Shown: piece by piece, positions 12,363 to 21,965 of the stretch | Position numbering within the stretch: the stretch's first letter is position 1 | Layout: each line of letters begins with the position of its first letter | Source: Thiobacillus sp. | GTDB lineage: Bacteria > Pseudomonadota > Gammaproteobacteria > Burkholderiales > Thiobacillaceae | Reading direction: 5' to 3' | Assembly: GCA_030692355.1 (NCBI GenBank) | Contig: JAUYCF010000005.1 | Coordinates: forward strand, 1-35,183 | DNA: 35,183 bases | Translations under genes and position numbers: made by a program | Notes under the pieces: generated by a model | What the model saw: the letters and a program-made list of their open reading frames with translations, nothing else | What the model was told of the DNA's origin: nothing | The model's database searches: none

Positions 12363-14708
12363 ATGCAATTTCCAGAATCCTGGCTGCGCAGCCTCGTCAA
12401 TCCCGCGCTCGATACCGCCCAACTGGCCCATGCCCTGACCATGGCGGGACTGGAAGTGGAAGCGCTGGCGCCCGCCGCGCCGCCCTTCAACAACGTGGTG
12501 GTGGCCGAAATCCTGTCGGCGGAGAAACATCCCGATGCTGATCGCCTGCGCGTGTGCCAGGTTGATGTCGGCGAAGCGGCGCCGGTCACCATCGTCTGCG
12601 GCGCGTCCAACGCGGCGGCAGGGCTCAAGGTGCCGTGCGCCCGGCCCGGCGCAAAGCTGCCCGGGATCGAGATCAAGGTCGCCAGGGTGCGCGGCGTCGA
12701 GTCCTTCGGCATGCTGTGCTCGACCAAGGAACTGGGCCTGGAAGGCGCGGCGGATGGCTTGATGGTGCTGCCTGCCGACGCACCGGTGGGCGAGGATTTC
12801 CGCAGCTGGCTCAATCTGGACGACACCCTCATCACCCTGAAACTCACGCCCAACCGTGCGGACTGCCTGTCACTGCAGGGGCTGGCGCGCGAGGTCGGTG
12901 CAATCACCGGCGCCGAGGTGCGATTCCCGCAGATCGTCGAAGTCGCCCCGGGCATCCAGGACGCGGTGCCGCTGCAGGTGACGGCAAGCGAGGCCTGCCC
13001 GCGCTATCTGGCGCGCGTGGTGCGCGGCATCGACGCGCAGGCCGCCACGCCGCGCTGGATGGCGCAGCGGCTCGAGCGCAGCGGCATCCGACCGCTGCTG
13101 GCGCCGGTCGACATCACCAACTACGTGCTGCTCGAACTCGGCCAGCCGATGCATGCCTTCGCGCTGTCGCGCCTCAATGGCGGCATCGAGGTGCGGCTGG
13201 CGCGTCCGGGTGAAAGACTCGAACTGCTGGATGGTCAGGTCGTCGAACTCGCTTCCGACATGCTGGTGATCGCCGATGCCGGCGGGCCGGTGGCGCTGGC
13301 CGGGATCATGGGCGGGCGGCCGGCCAGCGTGGAGCGCGTCACCGTCGACGTCATGCTGGAGGCCGCGTTCTTCGCGCCGGCGGCGATTGCCGGCCGCGCC
13401 CGGCGCCTGGGCTTGTCGACCGATTCGTCGCACCGCTTCGAACGCGGCGTCGATTTCGGCGCCATCCGGCAGGCGATGGAACGCGCAACGCAACTGCTGC
13501 TCGACATCTGTGGCGGACAGGCCGGGCCGATCACCGAGGCGGTCGCCGAGTTGCCCCGGCGTGAGCCGATCACCTTGCGGCTGCCGCGCCTAACGCGCGT
13601 GGCCGGCATCGAGCTCGATGCCGACCAGGTGGCGCGCGACCTCGCTGCGATTGGCGCGGGGGTCGAACGCCAGGACGACCGCCTCGTCGTCACGCCGCCG
13701 AGCTTCCGTTTCGACCTTGCGATCGAGGAAGACCTGATCGAAGAAGCGGTGCGCCTGTTCGGCTACGACAACATTCCGGCGCAGCCGCCGGCGGCGCCTT
13801 CGCGCATGCTGCCGCAGGACGAAACGGTGCTGGCCGACGATACCCTGCGCCAGATGATGGTTGACCTGGATTACCAGGAAGTCATCACCTACAGCTTTGT
13901 CGATCCTGCATGGGAGACGGCGCTCGACGCCGGCGCCCGCCCGCTGTTGCTCGCCAACCCGATCGCCAGCCAGTTGTCGGCGATGCGGACCACCCTGTGG
14001 GGCGGCCTGATCGAAACCCTGCGCCACAACCTCAACCGCCAGCAGGCGCGGGTGCGGATTTTCGAGCTGGGACGGGTGTACGTATCGCTTGCCGAGCAGC
14101 CGATGAGGCTGGGCGGCCTGGTCTATGGCGACGCGCTTCCCGAGCAGTGGGGCGCGCCGTCGCGCCGCGTCGATTTCTTCGACCTCAAGGGCGACCTGGA
14201 ACGGCTGTTCGGTCATGCGCTGGATGCCCGCAGCGGTGCGCATCCCGCCCTCCATCCGGGGCAGTGTGCCGAACTGTGGGCCGATGGCCGGTCCATCGGC
14301 TGGATCGGTTCGCTGCACCCGCGTCTGGTGCAGGCGTTCGATCTGCCGGCCGCACCGGTTCTGTTCGAACTCGACAGCCTGGCGCTTGCCCGACGCAGCC
14401 TGCCGCGGCATGCCGCGTTGTCCCGCTTCCCGCAGATGCAGCGCGATCTGGCGTTCGTGCTGGACGTTCATACGCCAGCCGGCGAGCTGCTGGCTGCGTT
14501 GCGCGAGGCCGCGACTGAACGGGTGCGCTCGATCGAGGTGTTCGACGATTACCGTGGAAAGGGCGTGGCCGAAAACCAAAAAAGCCTTGCCATACGGGTA
14601 GTTATGCAAGATACTGAACGCACATTGACGGATCAGGAAGTGGACGGTGCCGTGCAAAAACTGGTCGATGCCGCACTTCGTCAGTGCAATGCCCCCTTGC
14701 GGGTGTAG
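12363..14708 (+). CDS. pheT: Phenylalanyl-tRNA synthetase beta subunit
   Basis: Editing and tRNA-binding subunit of PheRS. The 781-residue length is typical. Domains in order: the B1/B5 core start (MQFPESWLRSLVNPALDT), an OB-fold tRNA-binding domain from about residue 40 (VVVAEILSAEKHPDADRLRVCQVDVG), the B3/B4 editing domain in the middle (SSHRFERGVDF), B5 (LPRLTRVAGIELDADQV), and the C-terminal ferredoxin-fold anticodon-binding domain beginning near SRFPQMQRDLAFVLD and ending CNAPLRV. It follows pheS by 16 bases and precedes ihfA by 69 bases. Confidence 0.97.
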   Translation: MQFPESWLRSLVNPALDTAQLAHALTMAGLEVEALAPAAPPFNNVVVAEILSAEKHPDADRLRVCQVDVGEAAPVTIVCGASNAAAGLKVPCARPGAKLPGIEIKVARVRGVESFGMLCSTKELGLEGAADGLMVLPADAPVGEDFRSWLNLDDTLITLKLTPNRADCLSLQGLAREVGAITGAEVRFPQIVEVAPGIQDAVPLQVTASEACPRYLARVVRGIDAQAATPRWMAQRLERSGIRPLLAPVDITNYVLLELGQPMHAFALSRLNGGIEVRLARPGERLELLDGQVVELASDMLVIADAGGPVALAGIMGGRPASVERVTVDVMLEAAFFAPAAIAGRARRLGLSTDSSHRFERGVDFGAIRQAMERATQLLLDICGGQAGPITEAVAELPRREPITLRLPRLTRVAGIELDADQVARDLAAIGAGVERQDDRLVVTPPSFRFDLAIEEDLIEEAVRLFGYDNIPAQPPAAPSRMLPQDETVLADDTLRQMMVDLDYQEVITYSFVDPAWETALDAGARPLLLANPIASQLSAMRTTLWGGLIETLRHNLNRQQARVRIFELGRVYVSLAEQPMRLGGLVYGDALPEQWGAPSRRVDFFDLKGDLERLFGHALDARSGAHPALHPGQCAELWADGRSIGWIGSLHPRLVQAFDLPAAPVLFELDSLALARRSLPRHAALSRFPQMQRDLAFVLDVHTPAGELLAALREAATERVRSIEVFDDYRGKGVAENQKSLAIRVVMQDTERTLTDQEVDGAVQKLVDAALRQCNAPLRV

Positions 14709-14777
14709 CGTGAATTTTACTGGCGCGTGCGTGACGCGATTTTCCACCAGCCAACTCTGCAACAACGACCAACGACC

Positions 14778-15089
14778 ATGACCACCCTTACCAAAGCTGA
14801 TCTGGCCGAACTTCTGTTCGAAAAAGTGGGTTTGAATAAACGAGAGGCGAAGGACGTCGTCGAGTCGTTTTTCGACGAGATCCGCTTGTCGCTCGAAAAG
14901 GGCGACATCGTCAAACTGTCCGGTTTCGGTAATTTTCAGTGTCGCGAGAAACCGCAGCGGCCCGGCCGCAATCCAAAAACCGGCGAAGAAATGCCGATTT
15001 CCGCGCGTCGCGTGGTGACCTTCCACGCCAGCCAGAAACTCAAGTCACAGGTCGAAGGCGCCAAAATTGGAACGCCCAGCGAGGAGTGA
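14778..15089 (+). CDS. ihfA: Integration host factor alpha subunit
   Basis: Sequence-specific DNA-bending protein (with IhfB) used in recombination, replication and sigma-54 promoters. The 103-residue protein starts [18 protein letters not shown]; an upstream in-frame extension from 14727 is not family-like. Key marks are the dimerisation helices, the beta-ribbon arm [18 protein letters not shown] with the intercalating proline, and [13 protein letters not shown]. Its position after pheT is conserved in proteobacteria. The 3' end overlaps the predicted TTG start of the MerR-type gene by 23 bases. Confidence 0.96.
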   Translation: MTTLTKADLAELLFEKVGLNKREAKDVVESFFDEIRLSLEKGDIVKLSGFGNFQCREKPQRPGRNPKTGEEMPISARRVVTFHASQKLKSQVEGAKIGTPSEE

Positions 15090-15432
15090 ACTCCCGCCGA
15101 TTCCGGCGAAACGCTATTTCACCATCGGTGAGGTGTCGGAGCTGTGCGCCGTCAAGGCGCACGTGCTGCGTTACTGGGAACAGGAATTCACCCAGTTGCG
15201 CCCGGTCAAGCGGCGCGGGAACCGGCGTTACTACCAGCACCACGAGGTGCTGCTGATCCGCCGCATCCGGGAATTGCTGTACGAAGAGGGGTTCACCATC
15301 AGCGGCGCACGGCAACGCCTGGAACACGATACCGAAACCCCACCCGAGGCCGCGCCCGCGCCGGTTTCAAGTGCGCTGGATGTCGGCAAACTGCGTGCCG
15401 AAATTACCGCCATCCTGAAAATATTGGGCTGA
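15067..15432 (+). CDS. MerR-family transcriptional regulator
   Basis: A 121-residue helix-turn-helix protein. The MerR DNA-binding motif is [25 protein letters not shown] near residues 17-41, followed by the wing ([37 protein letters not shown]). No metal- or drug-binding C-terminal domain follows, only a short Ala/Pro linker and a final helix, so the ligand is unknown. This small MerR protein is habitually found after ihfA in beta- and gammaproteobacteria. The start is TTG 15067 with GAAGG upstream inside ihfA; no ATG fits, since the HTH begins within a few codons. Confidence 0.85.
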   Translation: MERPARSELPPIPAKRYFTIGEVSELCAVKAHVLRYWEQEFTQLRPVKRRGNRRYYQHHEVLLIRRIRELLYEEGFTISGARQRLEHDTETPPEAAPAPVSSALDVGKLRAEITAILKILG

Positions 15433-15461
15433 CCGGCTTCCGCCGGATGCGGCTCATCTGT

Positions 15462-15467
15462 TAGAAT
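15462..15467 (+). promoter_or_regulatory. Candidate -10 box of tRNA-Pro
   Basis: TAGAAT lies 12 bases before the mature tRNA-Pro start and is followed by a GC-rich discriminator (TGCCGGC). The -35 region about 18 bp upstream (TTCCGC) is poor, so the assignment is tentative. Confidence 0.4.
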
Positions 15468-15478
15468 TGCCGGCTTCA

Positions 15479-15556
<78 letters not shown>

Positions 15557-15572
15557 AAAAATCAAAGAGACA

Positions 15573-15597
15573 GGGTCGGTTCACACCGGCCCTTTTT
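15573..15597 (+). terminator. Terminator after tRNA-Pro
   Basis: GGGTCGGT (15573-15580) pairs with ACCGGCCC (15585-15592) around TCAC, with one G-T pair, followed by TTTTT. It ends the tRNA-Pro transcript. Confidence 0.85.
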
Positions 15598-15692
15598 CTT
15601 TGGGGTGGCCGAAACCCTATTGTCGTTGCGGTATCTGCAATATTCGGGTGAGGCACTATCATTTAATGTCTGTTCAATATCAGGAGAGAGTT

Positions 15693-16277
<585 letters not shown>

Positions 16278-16316
16278 ATCAGCTTTCAGGAAGCCTTGCG
16301 CTTCCACGCAGAAATG

Positions 16317-16348
16317 AAAACCGGGGCTATGTGCCCCGGTTTTGTTTT
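16317..16348 (+). terminator. Terminator after sodB
   Basis: AAAACCGGGGC (16317-16327) pairs perfectly with GCCCCGGTTTT (16333-16343) around TATGT, followed by GTTTT. It lies 40 bases past the sodB stop. Confidence 0.92.
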
Positions 16349-16371
16349 GGGACGCTTCGCATTACCGGCAG

Positions 16372-16406
16372 CAAAAAGCAGAGCGAGGAACGAGCGGTGC
16401 TTTTTG
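16372..16406 (-). terminator. Possible terminator of the KAP gene
   Basis: Perfect inverted arms CAAAAAGCA (16372-16380) and TGCTTTTTG (16398-16406) lie just past the stop of the minus-strand KAP gene. Read on the minus strand, the second arm ends in a short T-run. The loop is 17 bases, so it is weaker than the sodB terminator it faces. Confidence 0.45.
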
Positions 16407-16426
16407 GTGTCCGAGTGAAGTGATTG

Positions 16427-17836
16427 TTAGCCTTCAACATCTAAAAACTCAAATCTACTTAACCACTCAATCCGGTCTGTGAGCAGCTTTAGATTTACAC
16501 TATGCCCCATCCCCGCTGGCCTGTTAACAACATTCACTACTGTTTCGGAGTATTGTTTGCCCTTATAGTCTAACTCTTCATTCTGAGTAGTATCTTTGTG
16601 TCTCAGAAGTATTATCGACTCGGTTTTTCGAAACCGATCATTCTTTGCCGCTATCAGAAAGCCTTCAACTAACGCACATTCAAAACTCTCATTTCTATTC
16701 TTCTCGGGGACAATTTGATAGAGATAATCAATTAGCTCCGATTCGTCACCATCATCTGAAATATATCGCTGATAGGCATCTGGTTTGAAATGCTTCGATA
16801 TGATCAAGAAAACTAGTAAAGCAGGAAAAATGTACTCATTTTCTTTTGCTGTTCTGATTGCGATATTAATAGTTGCAAGAAACTGCTCAACCTCTCTCAA
16901 TGAAAGCCGGAGGCCGGATGCAAGCATAGTAAAGACATTTTTCAGATGCTCATGATCGTACTGAAGCTCTTTATATTTCTTCCTTGGGTCAAAAAACTTC
17001 TCTAGCTGCAAGGAAAATAGTAGCGATTTGATATAGTTACTTATATCTGGCTTCTTCAGTTGGTACTCAAAATCAATGAACCGACGAAGGTATCCATCTG
17101 AATCAATTCCGTTTCCATAGACAGCCTTGATCGAGTGGCCAAGCTGTTCTTTATCGAGAGCCAGTACAAACACCAAGCCCTTTATGTTAAATAGATGCTT
17201 GATTCTCTCCAGTAACTCAATTGCATAGTTAGGCCTACATCGATCTAATTCATCAACAAATATAACAAGTTGCTTCCCATTTGCTGAATTCTCAACGAAG
17301 TTAGCTAAAGCGTTATGAAACTCGGATATTGCCCCTTTCTGCTTGAGGTAGTTGTCAAGTGCATCACCAGCTAATGAACCAGCAGCTTTAGCAATCTCTT
17401 CTTCGATAATTTTGTCAGCATCAACAATACCCGCTGTCCCAACTCTTATTAGCGCTGGAATTCCTCGTTTAGCTATCTGCTTTCCGGCGGCCTTGGTTTT
17501 CTCCCAAGCTTCGCTAGTCTTTTTCGAGAAACCAATCAGGCTTTTTAGCCCTTCGTTCATTTCTCCCAAAAAGGAAACCAATGGATCATCAGAAAAATCG
17601 GTTTCCCATGCATTGAAATACAATGAGGACGTGTTCTCTGCCTTGAGATGTTGCTCCCATAACTTAATAAATGTTGTTTTTCCTGTTCCCCATCGTGAAT
17701 CGATTGCTATTACTGCAGGAGAATTTACGTTTAGTGCCAGTAACGAAAGATTGAGTATCTCTTCTCTTCTACCCAAAAGATCCGATTTGAAAGGATCCTT
17801 TGAATCAAATTGAATTGGTCTGAATTTCAAGTTCAA
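16427..17836 (-). CDS. KAP-family P-loop NTPase
   Basis: A 469-residue cytoplasmic STAND-like ATPase of the KAP (Kidins220/ARMS-PifA) family. Walker A is SRWGTGKTT with Lys53, followed by the family's FNAWE motif near residue 74; Walker B is LVIFVDELDRCRP with Asp195-Glu196, and a sensor-like VFVLALDKEQL follows. Many KAP proteins carry membrane segments between the Walker motifs; here that region (about 95-185) is a charged helical insert with at most one weak hydrophobic patch. The start is TTG at 17836 with AGGA 8 bases upstream. The gene is far richer in A and T than its neighbours and stands alone between housekeeping genes, a sign of transfer. PifA of plasmid F excludes phage T7, so a defence role is a reasonable inference, not shown here. 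Confidence 0.85.
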   Translation of the reverse strand: MNLKFRPIQFDSKDPFKSDLLGRREEILNLSLLALNVNSPAVIAIDSRWGTGKTTFIKLWEQHLKAENTSSLYFNAWETDFSDDPLVSFLGEMNEGLKSLIGFSKKTSEAWEKTKAAGKQIAKRGIPALIRVGTAGIVDADKIIEEEIAKAAGSLAGDALDNYLKQKGAISEFHNALANFVENSANGKQLVIFVDELDRCRPNYAIELLERIKHLFNIKGLVFVLALDKEQLGHSIKAVYGNGIDSDGYLRRFIDFEYQLKKPDISNYIKSLLFSLQLEKFFDPRKKYKELQYDHEHLKNVFTMLASGLRLSLREVEQFLATINIAIRTAKENEYIFPALLVFLIISKHFKPDAYQRYISDDGDESELIDYLYQIVPEKNRNESFECALVEGFLIAAKNDRFRKTESIILLRHKDTTQNEELDYKGKQYSETVVNVVNRPAGMGHSVNLKLLTDRIEWLSRFEFLDVEG

Positions 17837-18035
17837 GGCATTTGTCCTATCGAGGCTAACAGTTATTCAAGAGACCCATGTGTCCGGACGATTTTTAATA
17901 TAGAGCAGAGCAATTCCTTTCCTTCATTAACCTATTGATTACACAAGCCGAGTCAGTGCCCCGGTCTCTATATTACGTTATGAAAAGCCAGACACAGCCT
18001 TGTCCGTTTCGATGGGGCGTAGAGATCTTAATCCA

Positions 18036-18722
18036 TCATTGAGCGGCTTCCGCGTCACCATCCGCCAGCCGCAGGATCTCGCGATAACCGCCCGCCACCA
18101 GCGCCTGTGCTTCGCCCAGCAGGCCTGTAGCGTCGGCGTCCGGTGCGGTGGCGCCATCAAGCAGGTGCAGCATCTGGGTCCAGCGTGCGCGCTGGTTCGC
18201 CACGGTCTTCGGCGCGACGTGGCCCTGGCGCCGCAGTTCGGCGGCGCGGCTGACGAGGCGGAATTTCGCGGCCTCCAGCTGCGGCGGTAGCGGCAGGGAT
18301 AAGTCAAACGTAATGTCGAGGCGGTAGGGCGCGTCGACGGGCGCCTCGGTTTGCGGGGGCGGGCGCCACGACAGTTCGTCGGGGGCGGGCGCGCTGCGCG
18401 CGGGGTCGAGCGGGAATTTGTGGAAGCCCCATTTGGCGCCCATCCAGCATTCGAGCAGCACGCGGTCGTCGTCGACTGTGCACGGTTCGCCGGCGGGCGC
18501 CGTGAGTTCGGCGTCGCCGGGTAACGGGCCGTAGGCGCGCGGGTCCTGCTTCCAGCTTGAAAAGTCGCGCTGCGGCGGCGCGCCGTAGTCGGCTTCGAGA
18601 GCGCGCCAGATCGTGATGAAGGCCTGATAGTCGCGCTGGTAGTCCGGGTTGCGGCGGAGGAATTCCCAGGTCCACTGGTCGCGCGTGAGGCCGGCGCAGG
18701 GGGCGTAGGGATCGGCCGCCAT
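18036..18722 (-). CDS. Unrecognised protein with WEFLRRNPDYQ N-terminus
   Basis: A soluble 228-residue protein. The N-terminal WEFLRRNPDYQRDYQAF resembles the start of the small DUF6499-type proteins that are usually found with mobile-element regulators; the remainder (WGFHKFPLDP, RLDITFDLSLPLPPQLEAAK, then a helical RRQGHVAPKTVANQRARWTQMLHLLDG segment) is not something I can name. I start it at ATG 18722, one base after the stop of the lipoprotein gene (TGA-C-ATG), not at the longer upstream frame, which is a Ser/Ala-rich shadow. That tight spacing says it is translated with the lipoprotein and selO. About 160 AT-rich non-coding bases separate its end from the KAP gene start. Confidence 0.6.
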   Translation of the reverse strand: MAADPYAPCAGLTRDQWTWEFLRRNPDYQRDYQAFITIWRALEADYGAPPQRDFSSWKQDPRAYGPLPGDAELTAPAGEPCTVDDDRVLLECWMGAKWGFHKFPLDPARSAPAPDELSWRPPPQTEAPVDAPYRLDITFDLSLPLPPQLEAAKFRLVSRAAELRRQGHVAPKTVANQRARWTQMLHLLDGATAPDADATGLLGEAQALVAGGYREILRLADGDAEAAQ

Positions 18723-18723
18723 G

Positions 18724-19446
18724 TCAGATCGGCAGGAAGACCATGCTGGCGACGTTGACCACGCCGAAGCGGATCGCGCGATTGCTTTTGTCTTCGATGA
18801 TTCTGGCCAGGGTGTCCTGGATGCCGATGAGCTTGCCGTATTCGCGCTCGAAACTGAGGTTGGCGATGCCCGTGGCATCCATGCTGTTGGTGAGCAGGAT
18901 CAGTTCGCCTTGCGCGTTTCGGGCATTCGACAGCTTCCATAGCACGGCCTCGGTATTGCGCGCGGCGTTATAGAGCTTTTGCGCATCCACTTCGGTCAGC
19001 AGGTAAAACTCGGTCCGGTGGTTGAAGGCTGCCATATGCATGGCCAGCAGGCCGTTCATCAGGGCTTTCACCCGGTCGCCGCTGAAGTCGGCGCGCCATA
19101 GCTCGACCAGGATGGTTTCCCAGGGGAGGCTTTTCTGTGGCGTCAGGTGCCAGTGCCCCAGCGGTTTGAACAGGGCCCCTGTTGCGGACTCGGCACTGGT
19201 AAAGCCGGATTTGCGCCATTCCTTGGGATTGCGGCGATAGAGCTTGAGCGTCAGCGTCCTGAGGATGCCGATGATTTCCTGCTGATGGATCTCCACCACC
19301 GTGTCGACATCGCCCTTGGCCAGCTCCGTGAGACTGAAACTGCGCACGCTGCTGCTGCCGTCGCGGCGCTGGATGGGTTGCCCGCTGCACCCGGCGAGCA
19401 GGGTAACGATCATGAGGCCGGCGAGCAGGGAGGGGCTACGGTTCAC
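18724..19446 (-). CDS. Predicted lipoprotein of unknown function
   Basis: A 240-residue exported protein. Residues 1-19 form a signal peptide ending in the lipobox LLAGC, with the lipidated cysteine at position 20, so it should be membrane-anchored in the envelope. The mature part is mainly helical (HQQEIIGILRTLTLKLYRRNPKEWRKSG; REYGKLIGIQDTLARII) and ends in a hydrophobic GVVNVASMVFLPI strand. No known domain is recognised. The GTG start overlaps the selO stop by 4 bases (GTGA), and the next gene begins one base after its stop, so three genes are coupled. Confidence 0.75.
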   Translation of the reverse strand: MNRSPSLLAGLMIVTLLAGCSGQPIQRRDGSSSVRSFSLTELAKGDVDTVVEIHQQEIIGILRTLTLKLYRRNPKEWRKSGFTSAESATGALFKPLGHWHLTPQKSLPWETILVELWRADFSGDRVKALMNGLLAMHMAAFNHRTEFYLLTEVDAQKLYNAARNTEAVLWKLSNARNAQGELILLTNSMDATGIANLSFEREYGKLIGIQDTLARIIEDKSNRAIRFGVVNVASMVFLPI

Positions 19447-20966
19447 GAAGAGCAGCTTACCTCAATCTTTCTCGCCCAGTCAGGCGGTTCGGCGGCGTAG
19501 GGCTCGTATTCCGGCTGTTCGTCGAACGGCCGCGTCAACAGCGCGTGCAGGCGATTGATCTCGTTGTAATCGCGCTCGTCTGTCGCCCGGCGGATGGCAA
19601 TCTCGGCCAGATGATTGCGCAGGATGTATTTGGGATTGACTGCGCGCATCGCCGGGCCGCGTTCGGCGTCGATGGAAGCCTGCTGGCGTAGCGCGGCGGC
19701 GTAGCGCGCCGCCCAGGCATCGAACGCCGCGCGGTCGAGGAAGAGGTCGCGCAGCGGCGCGTTGTGCGAGGGGGTAACGGCGTAGCCGTTGGGTACCCGT
19801 CGGCCTCCCCCTTGCGGGGAGAAGGCTTCCGGGCGGCTGTCGAAGCCGCACAGGCGGCGCAGGAAGATCGTGTAGTCGACATGGTTCTGCGCCAGCAGCT
19901 GCAGCGCATCCATCACGAGCGAGGCCGTTTCGCTGCCCGGCGGCAGGCCGAACTTGGCGGCCATGCGCACGAGGTAGGCGCGGCCGAACGCCTGCGGATA
20001 CTCGCTGATCGCGCTGGACGCGGCTTCCACCGACATCAGCGGCACCAGCGTCTGGGCCAGCTTGGTGAGGTTCCATGCCGCCACATCGGGCTGCTGGTCG
20101 AAGGCATAGCGCCCGCTACTGTCGGAATGGTTGCAGATATAGCCGGGGTCGAAGGCGTCGAGGAAGCCGAACGGGCCGTAGTCGAGCGTGAGGCCGAGGA
20201 TGGACATGTTGTCGGTATTCATCACCCCGTGCGAGAAGCCCACCGCCTGCCACTGCGCCATCAGCTCGGCGGTGCGCAGTGCGACCTGGCGCAGGAACTC
20301 GGGGTAGGGATCGGTTAGCGCCGTCAGCTCTGGGTAGTAGCGCGCGATGACGTAATCGGCCAGGTGCTTGATCGACTCGATCTGGTTGCGGTAGTAGAAC
20401 ACCTCGAACGAACCGAAACGCACGAAGCTCGGCGCCAGCCTGGCGACCAGCGCGGCGGTTTCCTCTTCCTCGCGGTAGACCGGGCGGTCGCTGCCGACGA
20501 TGGCGAGGGCGCGGGTGGTCGGAATGCCGAGTGCATGCATCGCTTCGGAACACAGAAACTCGCGGATGCTCGAGCGCAGCACCGCGCGGCCGTCGCCGCC
20601 GCGCGAGTAGGGGGTGCGGCCGGCGCCTTTCAGCTGCACTTCCCAACCTTCGCCCGCCGCATTCCTCACTTCTCCCAGCAGGATCGCGCGGCCGTCGCCC
20701 AGCTGCGGCACGTAGTGGCCGAACTGGTGCCCGGCGTACAGCGCGGCGATCGCGTCCATTCCCGGCAGCAGCTGGTTGCCGGCCAGCGTCTGGATCAGTT
20801 CGGGGCGGGTGATTTCGCTCTCGTCGAGGTCGAGCAGCGCCAGCGCTTGCGGGCTGTAGCAGACGAGGTAGGGATCGGGAACGGGGGTCGGGCAGACGCG
20901 CGAGTAATAGGCTTCCGGCAGGCGGGCGAAGCCGTTGTCGAAGATGAGCGATTCAAGTTTGGCCAT
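19443..20966 (-). CDS. selO: Protein adenylyltransferase SelO (YdiU)
   Basis: A pseudokinase that transfers AMP from ATP to Ser, Thr or Tyr of proteins and helps cells meet oxidative stress. At 507 residues it is full length. The family's catalytic residues are in view: Lys113 in QLKGAGRTPYSR, Asp252 and Asn253 in NTDNMS, and Asp262 in DYGPFGF. The C-terminus ends Cys-Ser-Ser, with cysteine where vertebrate SelO has selenocysteine. The name records that history; bacterial SelO does not itself require selenium. It lies 51 bases after egtD on the same strand and overlaps the lipoprotein gene, so it is probably part of the selD-egtD transcript. Confidence 0.95.
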   Translation of the reverse strand: MAKLESLIFDNGFARLPEAYYSRVCPTPVPDPYLVCYSPQALALLDLDESEITRPELIQTLAGNQLLPGMDAIAALYAGHQFGHYVPQLGDGRAILLGEVRNAAGEGWEVQLKGAGRTPYSRGGDGRAVLRSSIREFLCSEAMHALGIPTTRALAIVGSDRPVYREEEETAALVARLAPSFVRFGSFEVFYYRNQIESIKHLADYVIARYYPELTALTDPYPEFLRQVALRTAELMAQWQAVGFSHGVMNTDNMSILGLTLDYGPFGFLDAFDPGYICNHSDSSGRYAFDQQPDVAAWNLTKLAQTLVPLMSVEAASSAISEYPQAFGRAYLVRMAAKFGLPPGSETASLVMDALQLLAQNHVDYTIFLRRLCGFDSRPEAFSPQGGGRRVPNGYAVTPSHNAPLRDLFLDRAAFDAWAARYAAALRQQASIDAERGPAMRAVNPKYILRNHLAEIAIRRATDERDYNEINRLHALLTRPFDEQPEYEPYAAEPPDWARKIEVSCSS

Positions 20967-21017
20967 GCGGAAATTCTACGGCTTCGAAAGGATTGTGCGA
21001 CCCAGCCGACTCCAGGG

Positions 21018-21965
21018 TTATCGCGAGCCGTATAGCTGGACCGCGAACCCGTCGTGTTCCCATTCGCCGGCCAGCTGCCAGCCGGCGCTGTTCGCCAGTG
21101 CGCTGAATTCGTCGCGGCGGAACTTGTAGGAATGCTCGGTGTGCAGCGTTTCGCCCAGGGCAAAATGGAAGCGCCGGCCCGTGACGCTCACGTCCTGCCC
21201 GGCGAGGCTCACCAGGTGCATCTCGATGCGGCCAGCCACCGGGTTGTAGAACGCGTAGTGGCTGAATCGGGAGGGATCGAAGTCGGCGCCCAGCTCGCGG
21301 TTCAGCCGTTCGAGCAGGTTGAGGTTGAAGGCGGCGGTGATGCCGGCTGCGTCGTTGTAGGCGCGATGCAACCGCTGCGGGTCCTTCTTGAGGTCAAAGC
21401 CGATGAGCAGTTGGCCTTCCGCGCCGGCCAGTTGGCGAAAGCGGGTTAGCAGGGCAGTCGCCGCGTCGGGCGGAAAGTTGCCGATGCTGGATCCGGGATA
21501 GTAGACGAGCCGCCGGCCTGCCGGCAGATGGGGCGCCGCTGCTTCCAGGTCGTGGACGAAATCCATCCCCAGCGCGGTGACGGCTAGCCCGGCGTAGTCT
21601 CGGGACAGGGCTTCCGCTGCGGTTGCCAGCGGGTCGCCGGCAATGTCAAGGACGACGAGGTGAGCGGGGTGCAGGGCATCGAGCAACAGGCGCACCTTGG
21701 CGCAGTCTCCGGCGCCCGGCTCGACGATGCAGTCCACCGGGCCGATGGCGGCGGCGATGTCGGGCAAGCGGGAAGCCATCAGCGCCCGTTCGGTGCGGGT
21801 GAGCGCGTATTCGGGCTGGGCGCAGATCGCTTCGAACAGGCGACAGCCCGCTTCATCGTAGAAATATTTCGGCGGAATCGATTTGGGGCTGGATGCCAGA
21901 CCGTTCAGAACGTCGGCGCGCAGGTCGTCGCGGTCGGCAGGAAAATCCTTGAAGGTAAAAGACAC
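21018..21965 (-). CDS. egtD: L-histidine N-alpha-methyltransferase EgtD
   Basis: Uses three S-adenosylmethionine to turn histidine into hercynine (trimethylhistidine), the scaffold of ergothioneine and selenoneine. At 315 residues it is normal length. Visible are the N-terminal KYFYDEAGCRLFEAICAQPEY block, TRTE, the SAM loop EPGAGD at residues 82-87, and YYPGSSIGNF. The family motif EYYPTRTE reads EYALTRTE here, a small change near the histidine pocket. The GTG start follows the selD stop with no base between them (TGA then GTG), so the two genes are translationally coupled. This puts hercynine synthesis under the same control as selenophosphate synthesis. Confidence 0.94.
   Translation of the reverse strand: MSFTFKDFPADRDDLRADVLNGLASSPKSIPPKYFYDEAGCRLFEAICAQPEYALTRTERALMASRLPDIAAAIGPVDCIVEPGAGDCAKVRLLLDALHPAHLVVLDIAGDPLATAAEALSRDYAGLAVTALGMDFVHDLEAAAPHLPAGRRLVYYPGSSIGNFPPDAATALLTRFRQLAGAEGQLLIGFDLKKDPQRLHRAYNDAAGITAAFNLNLLERLNRELGADFDPSRFSHYAFYNPVAGRIEMHLVSLAGQDVSVTGRRFHFALGETLHTEHSYKFRRDEFSALANSAGWQLAGEWEHDGFAVQLYGSR

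Noticed and set aside
19443-20966. SelO as evidence of selenium use
   Set aside because: The bacterial protein has cysteine at the selenocysteine position and its enzymatic role does not depend on selenium; only its linkage to selD-egtD is of interest.
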